Shown here: positions 1-6,536 of the stretch, piece after piece
Layout: each line of letters opens with the position of its first letter
Numbering within the stretch: the first letter of the stretch is position 1
Source: Puniceicoccales bacterium
GTDB taxonomy: Bacteria > Verrucomicrobiota > Verrucomicrobiia > Opitutales > JAIRKQ01
Assembly: GCA_031288455.1 (NCBI GenBank)
Contig: JAITRI010000003.1
Coordinates: 1-10,800, forward strand
DNA: 10,800 bases
Reading direction: 5' to 3'
Position numbers and translations under genes: made by a program
Notes under the pieces: generated by a model
The model's input: the letters and a program-made list of their open reading frames with translations, nothing else
Told to the model about the DNA's origin: nothing
The model's database searches: none

Positions 1-74
1 TGCGGATGCGGACCGCTCCGCGTGTGTAATCCTGTGCCGCTTCGCACTCCGGCGCGCCTGAAATTTCTCCCCAC

Positions 75-97
75 CGCTCCGCGGACGGAGGCGTTTT
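75..97 (+). terminator. Weak terminator-like hairpin
   Basis: A five-base-pair stem (CTCCG / CGGAG, positions 77-81 with 86-90) closes a four-base loop. It extends by two further pairs across a one-base bulge and is followed by TTTT at 94-97. It would act on plus-strand transcription entering from the left of the window, where only a 20-codon open frame (ending TGA 59-61) could belong to a gene. On the minus strand, downstream of the nuclease gene, no T-run follows the hairpin. The U-tract is short, so this could be a chance GC-rich palindrome. The rest of 1-131 holds small GC-rich repeats (CCGCTCCGCG at 13-22 and 74-83) and no supportable gene. Confidence 0.25.
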
Positions 98-131
98 GTC
101 CTCCACAGCAAAACTTCACAAAGCCATGCAC

Positions 132-1262
132 CTAGCGCAGCGGAGTTGTTCCCGCGCACAACTTTTTGCGCATGCTATTCAGCATTTTACTGATGCAGTT
201 CAGTATTTTTTTCTTGGGAATTGGACCCATTGTTTCCGTCGCCTCATCGGGGAGGATTTTTAGCAATTTATCCATCACTGCGTTGCTGTAGGATTGGTGA
301 TTGCCGCTGTGTACTGATCTGCCGCTGACCCGACGATTGCTGTTCGGGCTTTTCAGAGGATTGATTGATTCCGGCAAATATTCCATCTGCTGCAGTTCAC
401 ACAGGTTGTCGAAAAAATGTGGGCTTGTGAAGCCGTAGGACCTTAGTCGCTGCCCGATCTCGCTATTCTTTTTGAAGAATTTTTGCGGAATTATGTGGTG
501 CACATGGAAGTAATATTTTATGTAGGTGAACATTTTGTTGTGCCGAAATTGTGCGTACTCTGCGGACGAGGAACGCTTCGCTGCGTTGAGCAGTCTGCGG
601 CCGCTGAGCAACTCATTCCGCGTGCGCACGAGAAATTTTTCCACGGCATCGCGCTTTAGAGATTCTTCGGCAATGCGATTCGTGCAGAGTATGTCCGCAA
701 GTTTGTTTGCAATGTGATTGACGTATCGCTTGCTGTGAGCGCCGGAGTGGATCGCCGCCATTTTGCTGCGCTTCCCGAGCGAACAATCGCTGGAGGATGG
801 CGTATAAAAGTCTTCTATTTTTTTGCTCACGCTGCGCACGACAGGCAGCGACACGAGGTTTATGGCATCGTCCACGCCGAAGTTCAGCTTCGACAGCGCA
901 TTGCCGAAAACATTCCACACATTCTTCGGAATGATGTGGTGCCTCTGGAAACATACGCTGATTGTGTGCCGCGTCCTTGGAGTTGCGCAAATGTCCTCCT
1001 CGCCGAGAATTCTTTTCATTTTCGGAGTTTCCGTGGCGTCATACTTTATCTCCCGCGAATGGAGTTCCACGGGCGGCGTGATCGGGTTTAATCCGCAGCG
1101 CATACAATTGACCGGCGTATCGGTGATGGCCACAATTGAGCGCTGCATCTTTGTCCTGAATCCGCTTAAATCTTCATCGCCCATGAAATTTTCTTGCGGA
1201 ACCATTTGCCTAGTCAGTGTATTCTCCATTGCTTTGTATATTTTTAAGAGTTGCGCGTGCAC
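132..1262 (-). CDS. Tandem AHH-type HNH/Endo VII nuclease-like protein
   Basis: This 376-residue protein carries two copies of an AHH-family nuclease signature. Copy 1 has RHHIIPKNVW (residues 107-116), then FGVDDAINLVSLP (128-140), then IHSGAHSKRY (171-180). Copy 2 has HVHHIIPQKFF (253-263), then FFDNLCELQQMEYLP (283-297), then VHSGNHQSYSNAV (317-329). In AHH nucleases the paired His of HHIIP and the later H-x-G-x-H form the metal-binding catalytic site, and both copies keep these residues. A CMRC motif (53-56) precedes copy 1. Between the copies lies a basic helical linker, and the C-terminus is Lys-rich. There is no signal peptide or membrane segment. AHH domains are best known as C-terminal tips of polymorphic toxins, so a stand-alone double-domain form is unusual. 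The start is uncertain: GTG at 1262 or ATG at 1229 (giving 365 residues), and neither has a Shine-Dalgarno sequence. The gene is divergent from comM. No immunity gene is evident beside it. Whether it is active, or is a toxin, defence or mobile-element nuclease, is inference. Confidence 0.8.
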   Translation of the reverse strand: MHAQLLKIYKAMENTLTRQMVPQENFMGDEDLSGFRTKMQRSIVAITDTPVNCMRCGLNPITPPVELHSREIKYDATETPKMKRILGEEDICATPRTRHTISVCFQRHHIIPKNVWNVFGNALSKLNFGVDDAINLVSLPVVRSVSKKIEDFYTPSSSDCSLGKRSKMAAIHSGAHSKRYVNHIANKLADILCTNRIAEESLKRDAVEKFLVRTRNELLSGRRLLNAAKRSSSAEYAQFRHNKMFTYIKYYFHVHHIIPQKFFKKNSEIGQRLRSYGFTSPHFFDNLCELQQMEYLPESINPLKSPNSNRRVSGRSVHSGNHQSYSNAVMDKLLKILPDEATETMGPIPKKKILNCISKMLNSMRKKLCAGTTPLR

Positions 1263-1465
1263 TAGAATAAAAACAAAAACTTGGCAAGTAATTTTATGCG
1301 AAAAATTTAAAGTATTACGAGTTAAAATGTAAAATTCGTCAGTCCGCTAACGCAATTGCTGTTCAAAGTGCGGGATTTCGCGAAATTACGCCGGCGAATG
1401 ATGTTTTTTGGCGAAATTTTTTCTTGACATTAATTGGCAATTGGGCGATTGCTACCGCCACATTT
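1263..1465. promoter_or_regulatory. Divergent intergenic region with palindromic operator candidate
   Basis: This AT-rich 203-base spacer lies between the minus-strand nuclease gene and comM. It contains a perfect 12-bp palindrome, ATTTCGCGAAAT, at 1375-1386. The right half GCGAAATT (1380-1387) recurs at 1411-1418, exactly 31 bases downstream, about three helical turns. The second copy ends five bases before a TTGACA box. A looser match (GCGAAAAATT, 1298-1307) lies nearer the nuclease gene. On the minus strand, TAAAAT (complement of 1291-1296) could be a -10 box for the nuclease gene, but I see no good -35 partner. The arrangement would suit a dimeric regulator of one or both genes. No regulator family is identified. 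Confidence 0.3.
1424..1455 (+). promoter_or_regulatory. Candidate sigma70-like promoter of comM
   Basis: A consensus -35 hexamer, TTGACA, lies at 1424-1429, only 37 bases before the comM start codon. The -10 is poor: GATTGC at 17-bp spacing or TGCTAC at 1450-1455. Transcription would begin about five to ten bases before ATG 1466, giving a nearly leaderless mRNA, consistent with the absence of a Shine-Dalgarno sequence there. The -35 box is clear but the promoter as a whole is uncertain. Confidence 0.35.
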
Positions 1466-2983
1466 ATGCTATCGATTGTGCAATCCTGTGCTCTGAGTGG
1501 CGTGACCGCTGTTCCCATCGCCGTTGAAGTGAATGCCGGCGAGCGCGGCGATTTGAAGTTCATAATCGTTGGACTGCCGGACACATCCATAAAGGAATCC
1601 TACGACAGAATTTTTTCGGCGCTCCTGAACAGTGGATTTGCGGTCCCTCGCACGCGCACAACGGTGAATTTAGCGCCGTCCTACATCAAAAAGGAGGGCT
1701 CGTTCTATGATTTGCCCATCGCCATTGGAGTGATACAGAGCAGCGGACAATGCCATTTCGATGGACTGGGGGATTTTATAATAGCTGGAGAATTGGGTCT
1801 TTCCGGGAAAATACGCGAGATCAGGGGTGGACTGACATTTGCGATTCACGCGAAAAATTACGGGAAAAAATTACTTCTTCCGTTGGAATCGGCGAATGAG
1901 GCGGCCTTTGTCGACGGCGTGCAAATTTTTGCCGTCAATAACCTGAATGAAGCGGTGAAATTCCTAAGCGGGGAAATGGAGCTGCAGCCGCTCAAACACA
2001 GGAGTTTTGACGGCGCCGTTGGTGAGCGTAAACATCACACGGATTTCGCGGACATCAGAGGGCAATTTGTTATGCGCAGAGCCATTGAAGTGGCGGTTGC
2101 CGGAGGGCATAATTTGCTGATGATCGGTCCTCCCGGTTCCGGAAAATCGATGGGGGCGAGGCGCATACCGGGAATAATGCCGATGCTCACATTCGATGAA
2201 TTCCTTGAGACGATGAGCATTTATTCCGCCGCCGGATTGCTTATGTCGGGCGAAAATGCATGCTTCGAGCGCCCATTTCGTTCGCCGCATCACACGATCA
2301 GCAACGCTGGACTGTTGGGAGGAGGAAGTATTCCAACTCCCGGAGAGATTTCATTGGCGCACAACGGAGTTTTATTTTTGGACGAGTTGGCTGAATTTCG
2401 CAAGGTTACGCTGGAGTCACTGCGGCAGCCGCTTGAGGACGGCGAAGTGATCATCTCGCGCAGTGCGCGCAAAATTAAATTCCCCTGCAACAGCATGGTG
2501 GTGGGAGCGATGAACCCATGTCCCTGCGGACACCTCGGGGAGCCGGGCAACAGGTGCAAATGTTCACGCCTTGATGTGCAGAAGTATCGCGCCAGAATCA
2601 GCGGCCCACTGGTCGACAGATTTGACATACACGTGCATGTCCAGGCGGTTCCGGTGGTCGACATTCAGTGCAAACTTCCGTGCGAATCATCGGCGACCAT
2701 ACGGGAGCGCGTCGAAAAAGCATTCAGCATCCAGCGGAAAAGAAACGCAAATGGCGCCTGCAATGCCCGGATGCAGCACTCGGAAATTTCGAAATTCTGC
2801 GGACTGGACGTGGCGTCATCGGCGCTGATGGAGCAGGCGATGAGACAACTGTTTCTTTCGGCGCGGGCATACGACAGGATTTTGAAGGTTGCCCGCACAG
2901 TCGCCGATTTGGAGGATGAGGAAAGAATACTTTCTGGGCACCTTCTGGAGGCCATCCAATACAGATCTCTCGACAGAAAATAG
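1466..2983 (+). CDS. comM: ComM/YifB family Mg-chelatase-like AAA+ ATPase
   Basis: A complete 505-residue protein of the usual length for this family. The N-terminal ChlI-type domain opens MLSIVQSCALSGV and contains the typical IIVGLPDTSIKES stretch. The AAA+ core follows: Walker A GPPGSGKS (221-228), the FRSPHHTIS segment (about 271-279), Walker B VLFLDEL (302-308), a Cys-pair insertion MNPCPCGH...CKC (Cys 352, 354, 364, 366), and the arginine-finger region GPLVDRFD (380-387). The C-terminal lid holds SARAYDRILKVARTVADLE and ends YRSLDRK, as family members do. ATG 1466 is chosen because family proteins begin at this point; the frame stays open to a TTG at 1424, but that TTG is the -35 box. 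In Vibrio, ComM is a hexameric branch-migration helicase acting on incoming DNA during natural transformation. In other bacteria the role is less certain. It stands alone here, divergent from the nuclease gene and 160 bases before the phage operon, and is most likely a host gene. Confidence 0.95.
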   Translation: MLSIVQSCALSGVTAVPIAVEVNAGERGDLKFIIVGLPDTSIKESYDRIFSALLNSGFAVPRTRTTVNLAPSYIKKEGSFYDLPIAIGVIQSSGQCHFDGLGDFIIAGELGLSGKIREIRGGLTFAIHAKNYGKKLLLPLESANEAAFVDGVQIFAVNNLNEAVKFLSGEMELQPLKHRSFDGAVGERKHHTDFADIRGQFVMRRAIEVAVAGGHNLLMIGPPGSGKSMGARRIPGIMPMLTFDEFLETMSIYSAAGLLMSGENACFERPFRSPHHTISNAGLLGGGSIPTPGEISLAHNGVLFLDELAEFRKVTLESLRQPLEDGEVIISRSARKIKFPCNSMVVGAMNPCPCGHLGEPGNRCKCSRLDVQKYRARISGPLVDRFDIHVHVQAVPVVDIQCKLPCESSATIRERVEKAFSIQRKRNANGACNARMQHSEISKFCGLDVASSALMEQAMRQLFLSARAYDRILKVARTVADLEDEERILSGHLLEAIQYRSLDRK

Positions 2984-3143
2984 TCACCGGTGCTCCGTCG
3001 GCCGCCTGCGATGTTGCCGAGATTTCGCCCGTGTCGTTTTTGTAAAAATTACACAATGGATCAAAGCGATTTGACGGAGCGAATGCAACAAACCTAAAAC
3101 TTCTACATTTTCGAATTCTCAGTACACTGTTCCCGTTGATTGT
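2984..3143. other. Host/phage junction with inverted repeats
   Basis: This 160-base spacer separates comM from the first structural-operon gene. Just after the comM stop is the 8-bp palindrome CACCGGTG (2985-2992). GCTCCGTC (2992-2999) has a perfect inverted partner GACGGAGC at 3073-3080, 73 bases apart, too far for an ordinary terminator. TTTTT at 3037-3041 is not preceded by a stem I could find. No tRNA, integrase site or Mu-like terminal repeat could be recognised. The prophage boundary probably falls here if comM is a host gene, but its exact position is not visible. Confidence 0.3.
3071..3100 (+). promoter_or_regulatory. Candidate promoter of the structural operon
   Basis: TTGACG (3071-3076) and TAAAAC (3095-3100) are separated by 18 bases. 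Five of six and four of six positions match the sigma70 consensus. Transcription would start near 3107, leaving a leader of about 37 bases before ATG 3144. The -35 box overlaps the right arm (3073-3080) of an inverted repeat. This is the only promoter-like pair I saw before the operon. Phage late promoters often depend on an activator and need not look like this. Confidence 0.3.
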
Positions 3144-3458
3144 ATGCCAAACGCGAAACAGTGCAGATTGAATGGCGGAAATTCCGTTGGCAAAAGCGGA
3201 GAATGGACATATCCGCAGGAGCTGCGGAATTTCATAGTTTCTCAGCTGATGGCGGCATCTCCAGCCAGCCTGCCGTTCGAAATAATTTTCCGCGGGATTT
3301 CCTGTTTGCGCAGGGACTATTCCGGGGATGATGTCATTTCGGCCATTCGCCAGCTGGTGCAGGCGGGCGATGTCATCAAAATCAGCGAGTGCGGTTTCTG
3401 CAGCAGGTACAAGCTTGCCGATTGTCGACCGTTCGGAAATTTTGCCAATGGTGAGTGA
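3144..3458 (+). CDS. Small winged-helix-like protein, possible small-terminase component
   Basis: A 104-residue protein, first in the structural operon. After a polar N-terminus, residues about 25-92 read as a compact helical domain: YPQELRNFIVSQLMAA, FEIIFRGISCLRR, then DDVISAIRQLVQAGDVIKI and a short strand-like CGFCSRYKLA. The order helix - helix - helix (S-A-I-R-Q-L-V-Q-A-G-D) - hairpin resembles a winged helix-turn-helix DNA-binding fold. Its position two genes before the large terminase, and its coupling by TGATG overlap to the gp27-like gene, suggest a DNA-recognition role in packaging. I recognise no named family. It has five cysteines, a high number for its length. ATG 3144 lacks a clear Shine-Dalgarno sequence but is the first start in the frame with good coding character. 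It could instead be a transcriptional regulator of the operon. Confidence 0.6.
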   Translation: MPNAKQCRLNGGNSVGKSGEWTYPQELRNFIVSQLMAASPASLPFEIIFRGISCLRRDYSGDDVISAIRQLVQAGDVIKISECGFCSRYKLADCRPFGNFANGE

Positions 3459-3847
3459 TGGAAAGGGAAAGCATCAGTTTCGAGAATCACATCGCCAAGA
3501 TAAAATTCGCAAGGGCGAGAACGGAGGAAATTTTCGCAGAATTTGAAATGCCGACCGAAGCGGCGATGGCATCGCTGTCAAGGGCGTGGGAAATGCTATT
3601 CGATTCAATTTGCGCCAACGGTGACGGTTCAATCGGCGAGCTTAAGGACATCGCATCCGTTATTCAGCGGCTGTCGTCCAGTTCCCAGAAAATTCAGGAG
3701 ATTGAATTGAAGCGGAGCGCGAAAATTAAGTCCATGGCGCTGGACGATGAGTGTCATCGTCTGCGGGTTCTTCGGGAGGAGCTGCAGAACGGAAGGCTGC
3801 CCTGTGATATTGTAAAAACTGTCGAGGAGCAGTTGCGGCTGCTATGA
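3458..3847 (+). CDS. Mu gp27-like (DUF3486-related) protein, putative small terminase
   Basis: A 129-residue, almost wholly helical protein. The segment AMASLSRAWEMLFDSICANGDGSIGELKDIASVIQ and the following long charged helices resemble the C-terminal half of DUF3486 proteins (phage Mu gp27), which sit immediately upstream of the large terminase and are believed to be the small terminase. The N-terminal helix-turn-helix normally present in that family is missing, and the neighbouring upstream gene may supply it. The chosen ATG at 3458 overlaps the preceding TGA by one base (TGATG); a GTG at 3455 would add one residue. The 3' end overlaps the large terminase by four bases (ATGA). The family assignment rests on helix pattern and gene order, not on strong sequence identity. 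Confidence 0.55.
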   Translation: MERESISFENHIAKIKFARARTEEIFAEFEMPTEAAMASLSRAWEMLFDSICANGDGSIGELKDIASVIQRLSSSSQKIQEIELKRSAKIKSMALDDECHRLRVLREELQNGRLPCDIVKTVEEQLRLL

Positions 3848-5229
3848 AATCCAATGCCCAGAGTTTTTTCCTAAAATACCAAATCGACTGGATTCGCGAC
3901 GATGCTAGGTTGAAAATTCTCGAGAAGGCGCGCCAAATCGGAATGACACTCGCGACGGCATACGCCGTCGTCAGGCGGCACATTGCCGGAGAAAATGAAT
4001 GCTGCACGTGGGTGGCGTCGCGGGATGAATTGCAGGCGAAATTGTTCGTGGATGACTGCAGGAAAATTTCAAAAATCCTTGTGCCGGCGTGCAAATTTTT
4101 TGCGGATGGCGCCGTTTCGGAGGAAATGCAGGAGTCACTTTCGTCGCTGAAATTCTCCGATGGCACGCGCATAAATTCGCTGTCATCCAGCGTTGATGCG
4201 CAGGTGGGGAAGCGCGGCACGAGGATTTTGGACGAGTTCGCGCTCCATGGGGATCAGAAGCGCCTCTATGCAATTTCTCTTCCCGGGATAACCTGGGGAG
4301 GGCGTCTGGAAATACTGTCGACGCACCGCGGATCGGACAATTTTTTCAATGGATTAATTTGCGAAGTGCGCGACAGCGGCAACCCAAAGAAATTTTCGCA
4401 CCATCGAGTAACGCTGCAGGACGCATTGGAACAGGGATTTTTGCATAAGCTTAAGGCAAAGTTGTCCGAATGCGACGAGCGGACACAGATGTCGGAGGCG
4501 GAATACTTCGATTTCGTAAAAAATGCCTGTCCCGACGAGGAATCATTCCTGCAGGAGTACATGTGTGTTCCGACGGACGACAGATCCGCATTCGTGGCCA
4601 GCGAAATGATCGCCGCATGCGAGTACTGCCAAAATGAAGCGGAGCGGTGGGAATTGAATGATTTTTCAACAAAAACCGGTGACTGTTTTCTTGGCATAGA
4701 CATCGGCCGCCAGCACGATTTGACAGTATTTTGGCTGCTGGAGAGGTGCGCCAATGTCCTCCTTACGCGCAAGGTTGTGTGCATGCAAAATGTGCCATTT
4801 TCCGCGCAGGAGGCGGAATTGCAGAAATTTTTCGCCCTAAAAAATCTTAGGCGAGTGTGCATCGATCAAACGGGGATCGGTCGCCAATTTTCCGAGCGCG
4901 CCGGTGAAAATTTTCGCCACTGCAGCGTGGAAGGCGTGACATTCACAAATATTGCCAAGGAATGTTTGGCCTACGGTCTGCGTTTAGCATTTGAGGAGCG
5001 GCAGGTGCGGATTCCAAGCGATGATTTCATTCGCGCCGATCTGCGCGCCATCAGGCGCGAGACGACATTCGCCGGAAATGTCAGGTTCGCTGGTGATCGC
5101 GGGAAAAATGGCCATGCGGATAGATTCTGGGCGCTTGCGTTGGCCGTGCACGCCGCGAATGGAGATGGGCATTCGACGGTCGCACATTTCGAGAGGGTTG
5201 AAAGAAGGAGCAGGAGAGAATTTTTATGA
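3844..5229 (+). CDS. Phage terminase large subunit (Mu gp28-like)
   Basis: A 461-residue DNA-packaging motor protein with both expected domains. The ATPase domain has a degenerate Walker A, EKARQIGMT (27-35), of the 'K-S-R-Q-x-G' type found in Mu-like terminases, and a Walker B with catalytic glutamate, TRILDEFA (126-133). The RNase H-like nuclease domain has three acidic metal ligands in the usual order: Asp286 in FLGIDIG, Asp341 in VCIDQTGIG, and Asp426 in NGHADRFWA. Mu gp28 is about 550 residues, so this is a compact version, but no motif is missing. It would bind the portal, drive ATP-dependent DNA translocation and cut the DNA at headful completion. It is coupled by ATGA overlaps to both neighbours. 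With 16 cysteines (3.5%), it is unusually cysteine-rich for a phage terminase. Confidence 0.93.
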   Translation: MKSNAQSFFLKYQIDWIRDDARLKILEKARQIGMTLATAYAVVRRHIAGENECCTWVASRDELQAKLFVDDCRKISKILVPACKFFADGAVSEEMQESLSSLKFSDGTRINSLSSSVDAQVGKRGTRILDEFALHGDQKRLYAISLPGITWGGRLEILSTHRGSDNFFNGLICEVRDSGNPKKFSHHRVTLQDALEQGFLHKLKAKLSECDERTQMSEAEYFDFVKNACPDEESFLQEYMCVPTDDRSAFVASEMIAACEYCQNEAERWELNDFSTKTGDCFLGIDIGRQHDLTVFWLLERCANVLLTRKVVCMQNVPFSAQEAELQKFFALKNLRRVCIDQTGIGRQFSERAGENFRHCSVEGVTFTNIAKECLAYGLRLAFEERQVRIPSDDFIRADLRAIRRETTFAGNVRFAGDRGKNGHADRFWALALAVHAANGDGHSTVAHFERVERRSRREFL

Positions 5230-6536
5230 AAACAGTGTCACAAATTTCAGAGATCCGCGTGAAAAATTCCATGCGTGCGCGGTTCAATCCAATAAAAACG
5301 CTGACGCCGGATTCACTGTCGCAGATGTTGGATGCGTTTTCGGCGGGATATTTGAAGGCTGCCGCAATGACGTGGGATGCGATCGAGCGCAGGGACGACG
5401 TCATATGTGGCGTGGCGAGCAAGCGCAAAAAATCCGTCGCCAGGCTAACCTGGGAGATTCTATCGGCCGACGACTCGGACTTGGCAAAGGAGCAGAGGGT
5501 TGCCCTCGAATATTTTTACAATAACCTGTCCGCCACACACGCCTGCGATGGCAATGAAGCGGGCGGAATCTCGCTTTTGGTGCGGCAGATGATGGACGCC
5601 ATCGGAAAAAGATATGCCGTCCACGAGATCATTTTTGAGCCGCATGAAAATCCAGAAGCGCAGGAAAATTTCCAATCCCTCCAACGAAAACGCAGGGCGC
5701 CTTCAACGCTGCTAACGGCAACATTTCGATTTGTTCCGCTGTGGTTTTTTGAGAATCACGATGGGCGATTGAAATTCCTTGTGAATGAAGGCGCCACTTC
5801 CGGAATTCCGCTGGAACCAGGCGCGTGGCTGATAACAACGGGCGATGGGCTAATGGAGGCGTGTTCCATTGCCTATCTGTTCAAACATTTGCCGCTGCGT
5901 GACTGGTTGGTATACTGCGAACGCAATGGCATGCCCGGCGTCAAGGGTGTTACGGATGCCGTTCCGGGAACGGAACAGTGGGAGGCGGCACGCGATGCGG
6001 TCGAAGACTTCGGAGCAGAATTCAATGCGCTGATGTCCGCTGGGACTGAGATTTCAGCGATAGACATCTCATCGAAGGGGGAATTGCCCTACCCAAAATT
6101 AATAGACCGGATGGATCGTGCGATTTCAGCACTCTGGCGCGGGTCGGATTTGGCGACGTTGTCCAGGGAAAACAGCGCCGGCGCTTCACTGCAGGGAGAC
6201 GAGATGTCGCTTTTGGAGGAGGACGACGCCGGAGTGATATCGGAAACGCTGAATGCGCAGGTGGATAAATTTGTCATCAAGTACCTGTTTGGGGATGTGC
6301 AGCAGAAGGCCTACTTCAAGCTCATTCCCGATGTCAGGCGCAACATTTCCGAGGAGCTGAATTTGTACCGCGAATTGCACAGAATGGGAGTCCCGATCTC
6401 CGTCAGTGACATGCGCGAGAGGTTTAATTTGACCACTCCGAATGACGGAGAACTGATGCTCGTTGGATCGCGGACGGGCGGCGATGCAACTTCCAACGTT
6501 AGCGGAGAACGGAATGAAAAAATGGAGGCGAGATGA
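5226..6536 (+). CDS. Phage portal protein (DUF935, Mu gp29-like)
   Basis: A 436-residue portal protein. Typical DUF935 features appear in order: ARFNPIKTLTPDSLSQMLDAF (18-38), AAMTWDAIERRDDVICGVASKRKKSV (46-71), RYAVHEIIFEP (129-139), RFVPLWFF (168-175), DWLVYCERNGMPGVKG (226-241), ISAIDISS (276-283), then ATLSRENSAGASLQGD (310-325) near the C-terminal helices. It would form the dodecameric vertex ring through which the terminase pumps DNA. The start is supported by AGGAGAG at 5212-5218, seven bases before ATG, and by a four-base overlap with the terminase. It is shorter than Mu gp29 (about 510 residues) and carries no fused head-morphogenesis domain at its C-terminus. It overlaps the protease gene by ATGA. 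Confidence 0.93.
   Translation: MKTVSQISEIRVKNSMRARFNPIKTLTPDSLSQMLDAFSAGYLKAAAMTWDAIERRDDVICGVASKRKKSVARLTWEILSADDSDLAKEQRVALEYFYNNLSATHACDGNEAGGISLLVRQMMDAIGKRYAVHEIIFEPHENPEAQENFQSLQRKRRAPSTLLTATFRFVPLWFFENHDGRLKFLVNEGATSGIPLEPGAWLITTGDGLMEACSIAYLFKHLPLRDWLVYCERNGMPGVKGVTDAVPGTEQWEAARDAVEDFGAEFNALMSAGTEISAIDISSKGELPYPKLIDRMDRAISALWRGSDLATLSRENSAGASLQGDEMSLLEEDDAGVISETLNAQVDKFVIKYLFGDVQQKAYFKLIPDVRRNISEELNLYRELHRMGVPISVSDMRERFNLTTPNDGELMLVGSRTGGDATSNVSGERNEKMEAR

Noticed and set aside
823..1332. Plus-strand open frame of 169 codons opposite the nuclease gene
   Set aside because: It lies antisense to a gene with clear nuclease motifs, and its translation has no recognisable domain.
1424..1465. 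TTG-initiated N-terminal extension of ComM by 14 residues
   Set aside because: The family begins at MLSIV (ATG 1466), and the TTG is part of a TTGACA promoter-like box; the extension resembles no family member.
4266..4862. Minus-strand open frame of 198 codons
   Set aside because: It is antisense to the large terminase, whose motifs are intact across this stretch; the translation is low-complexity and Ser/Arg/Cys rich.
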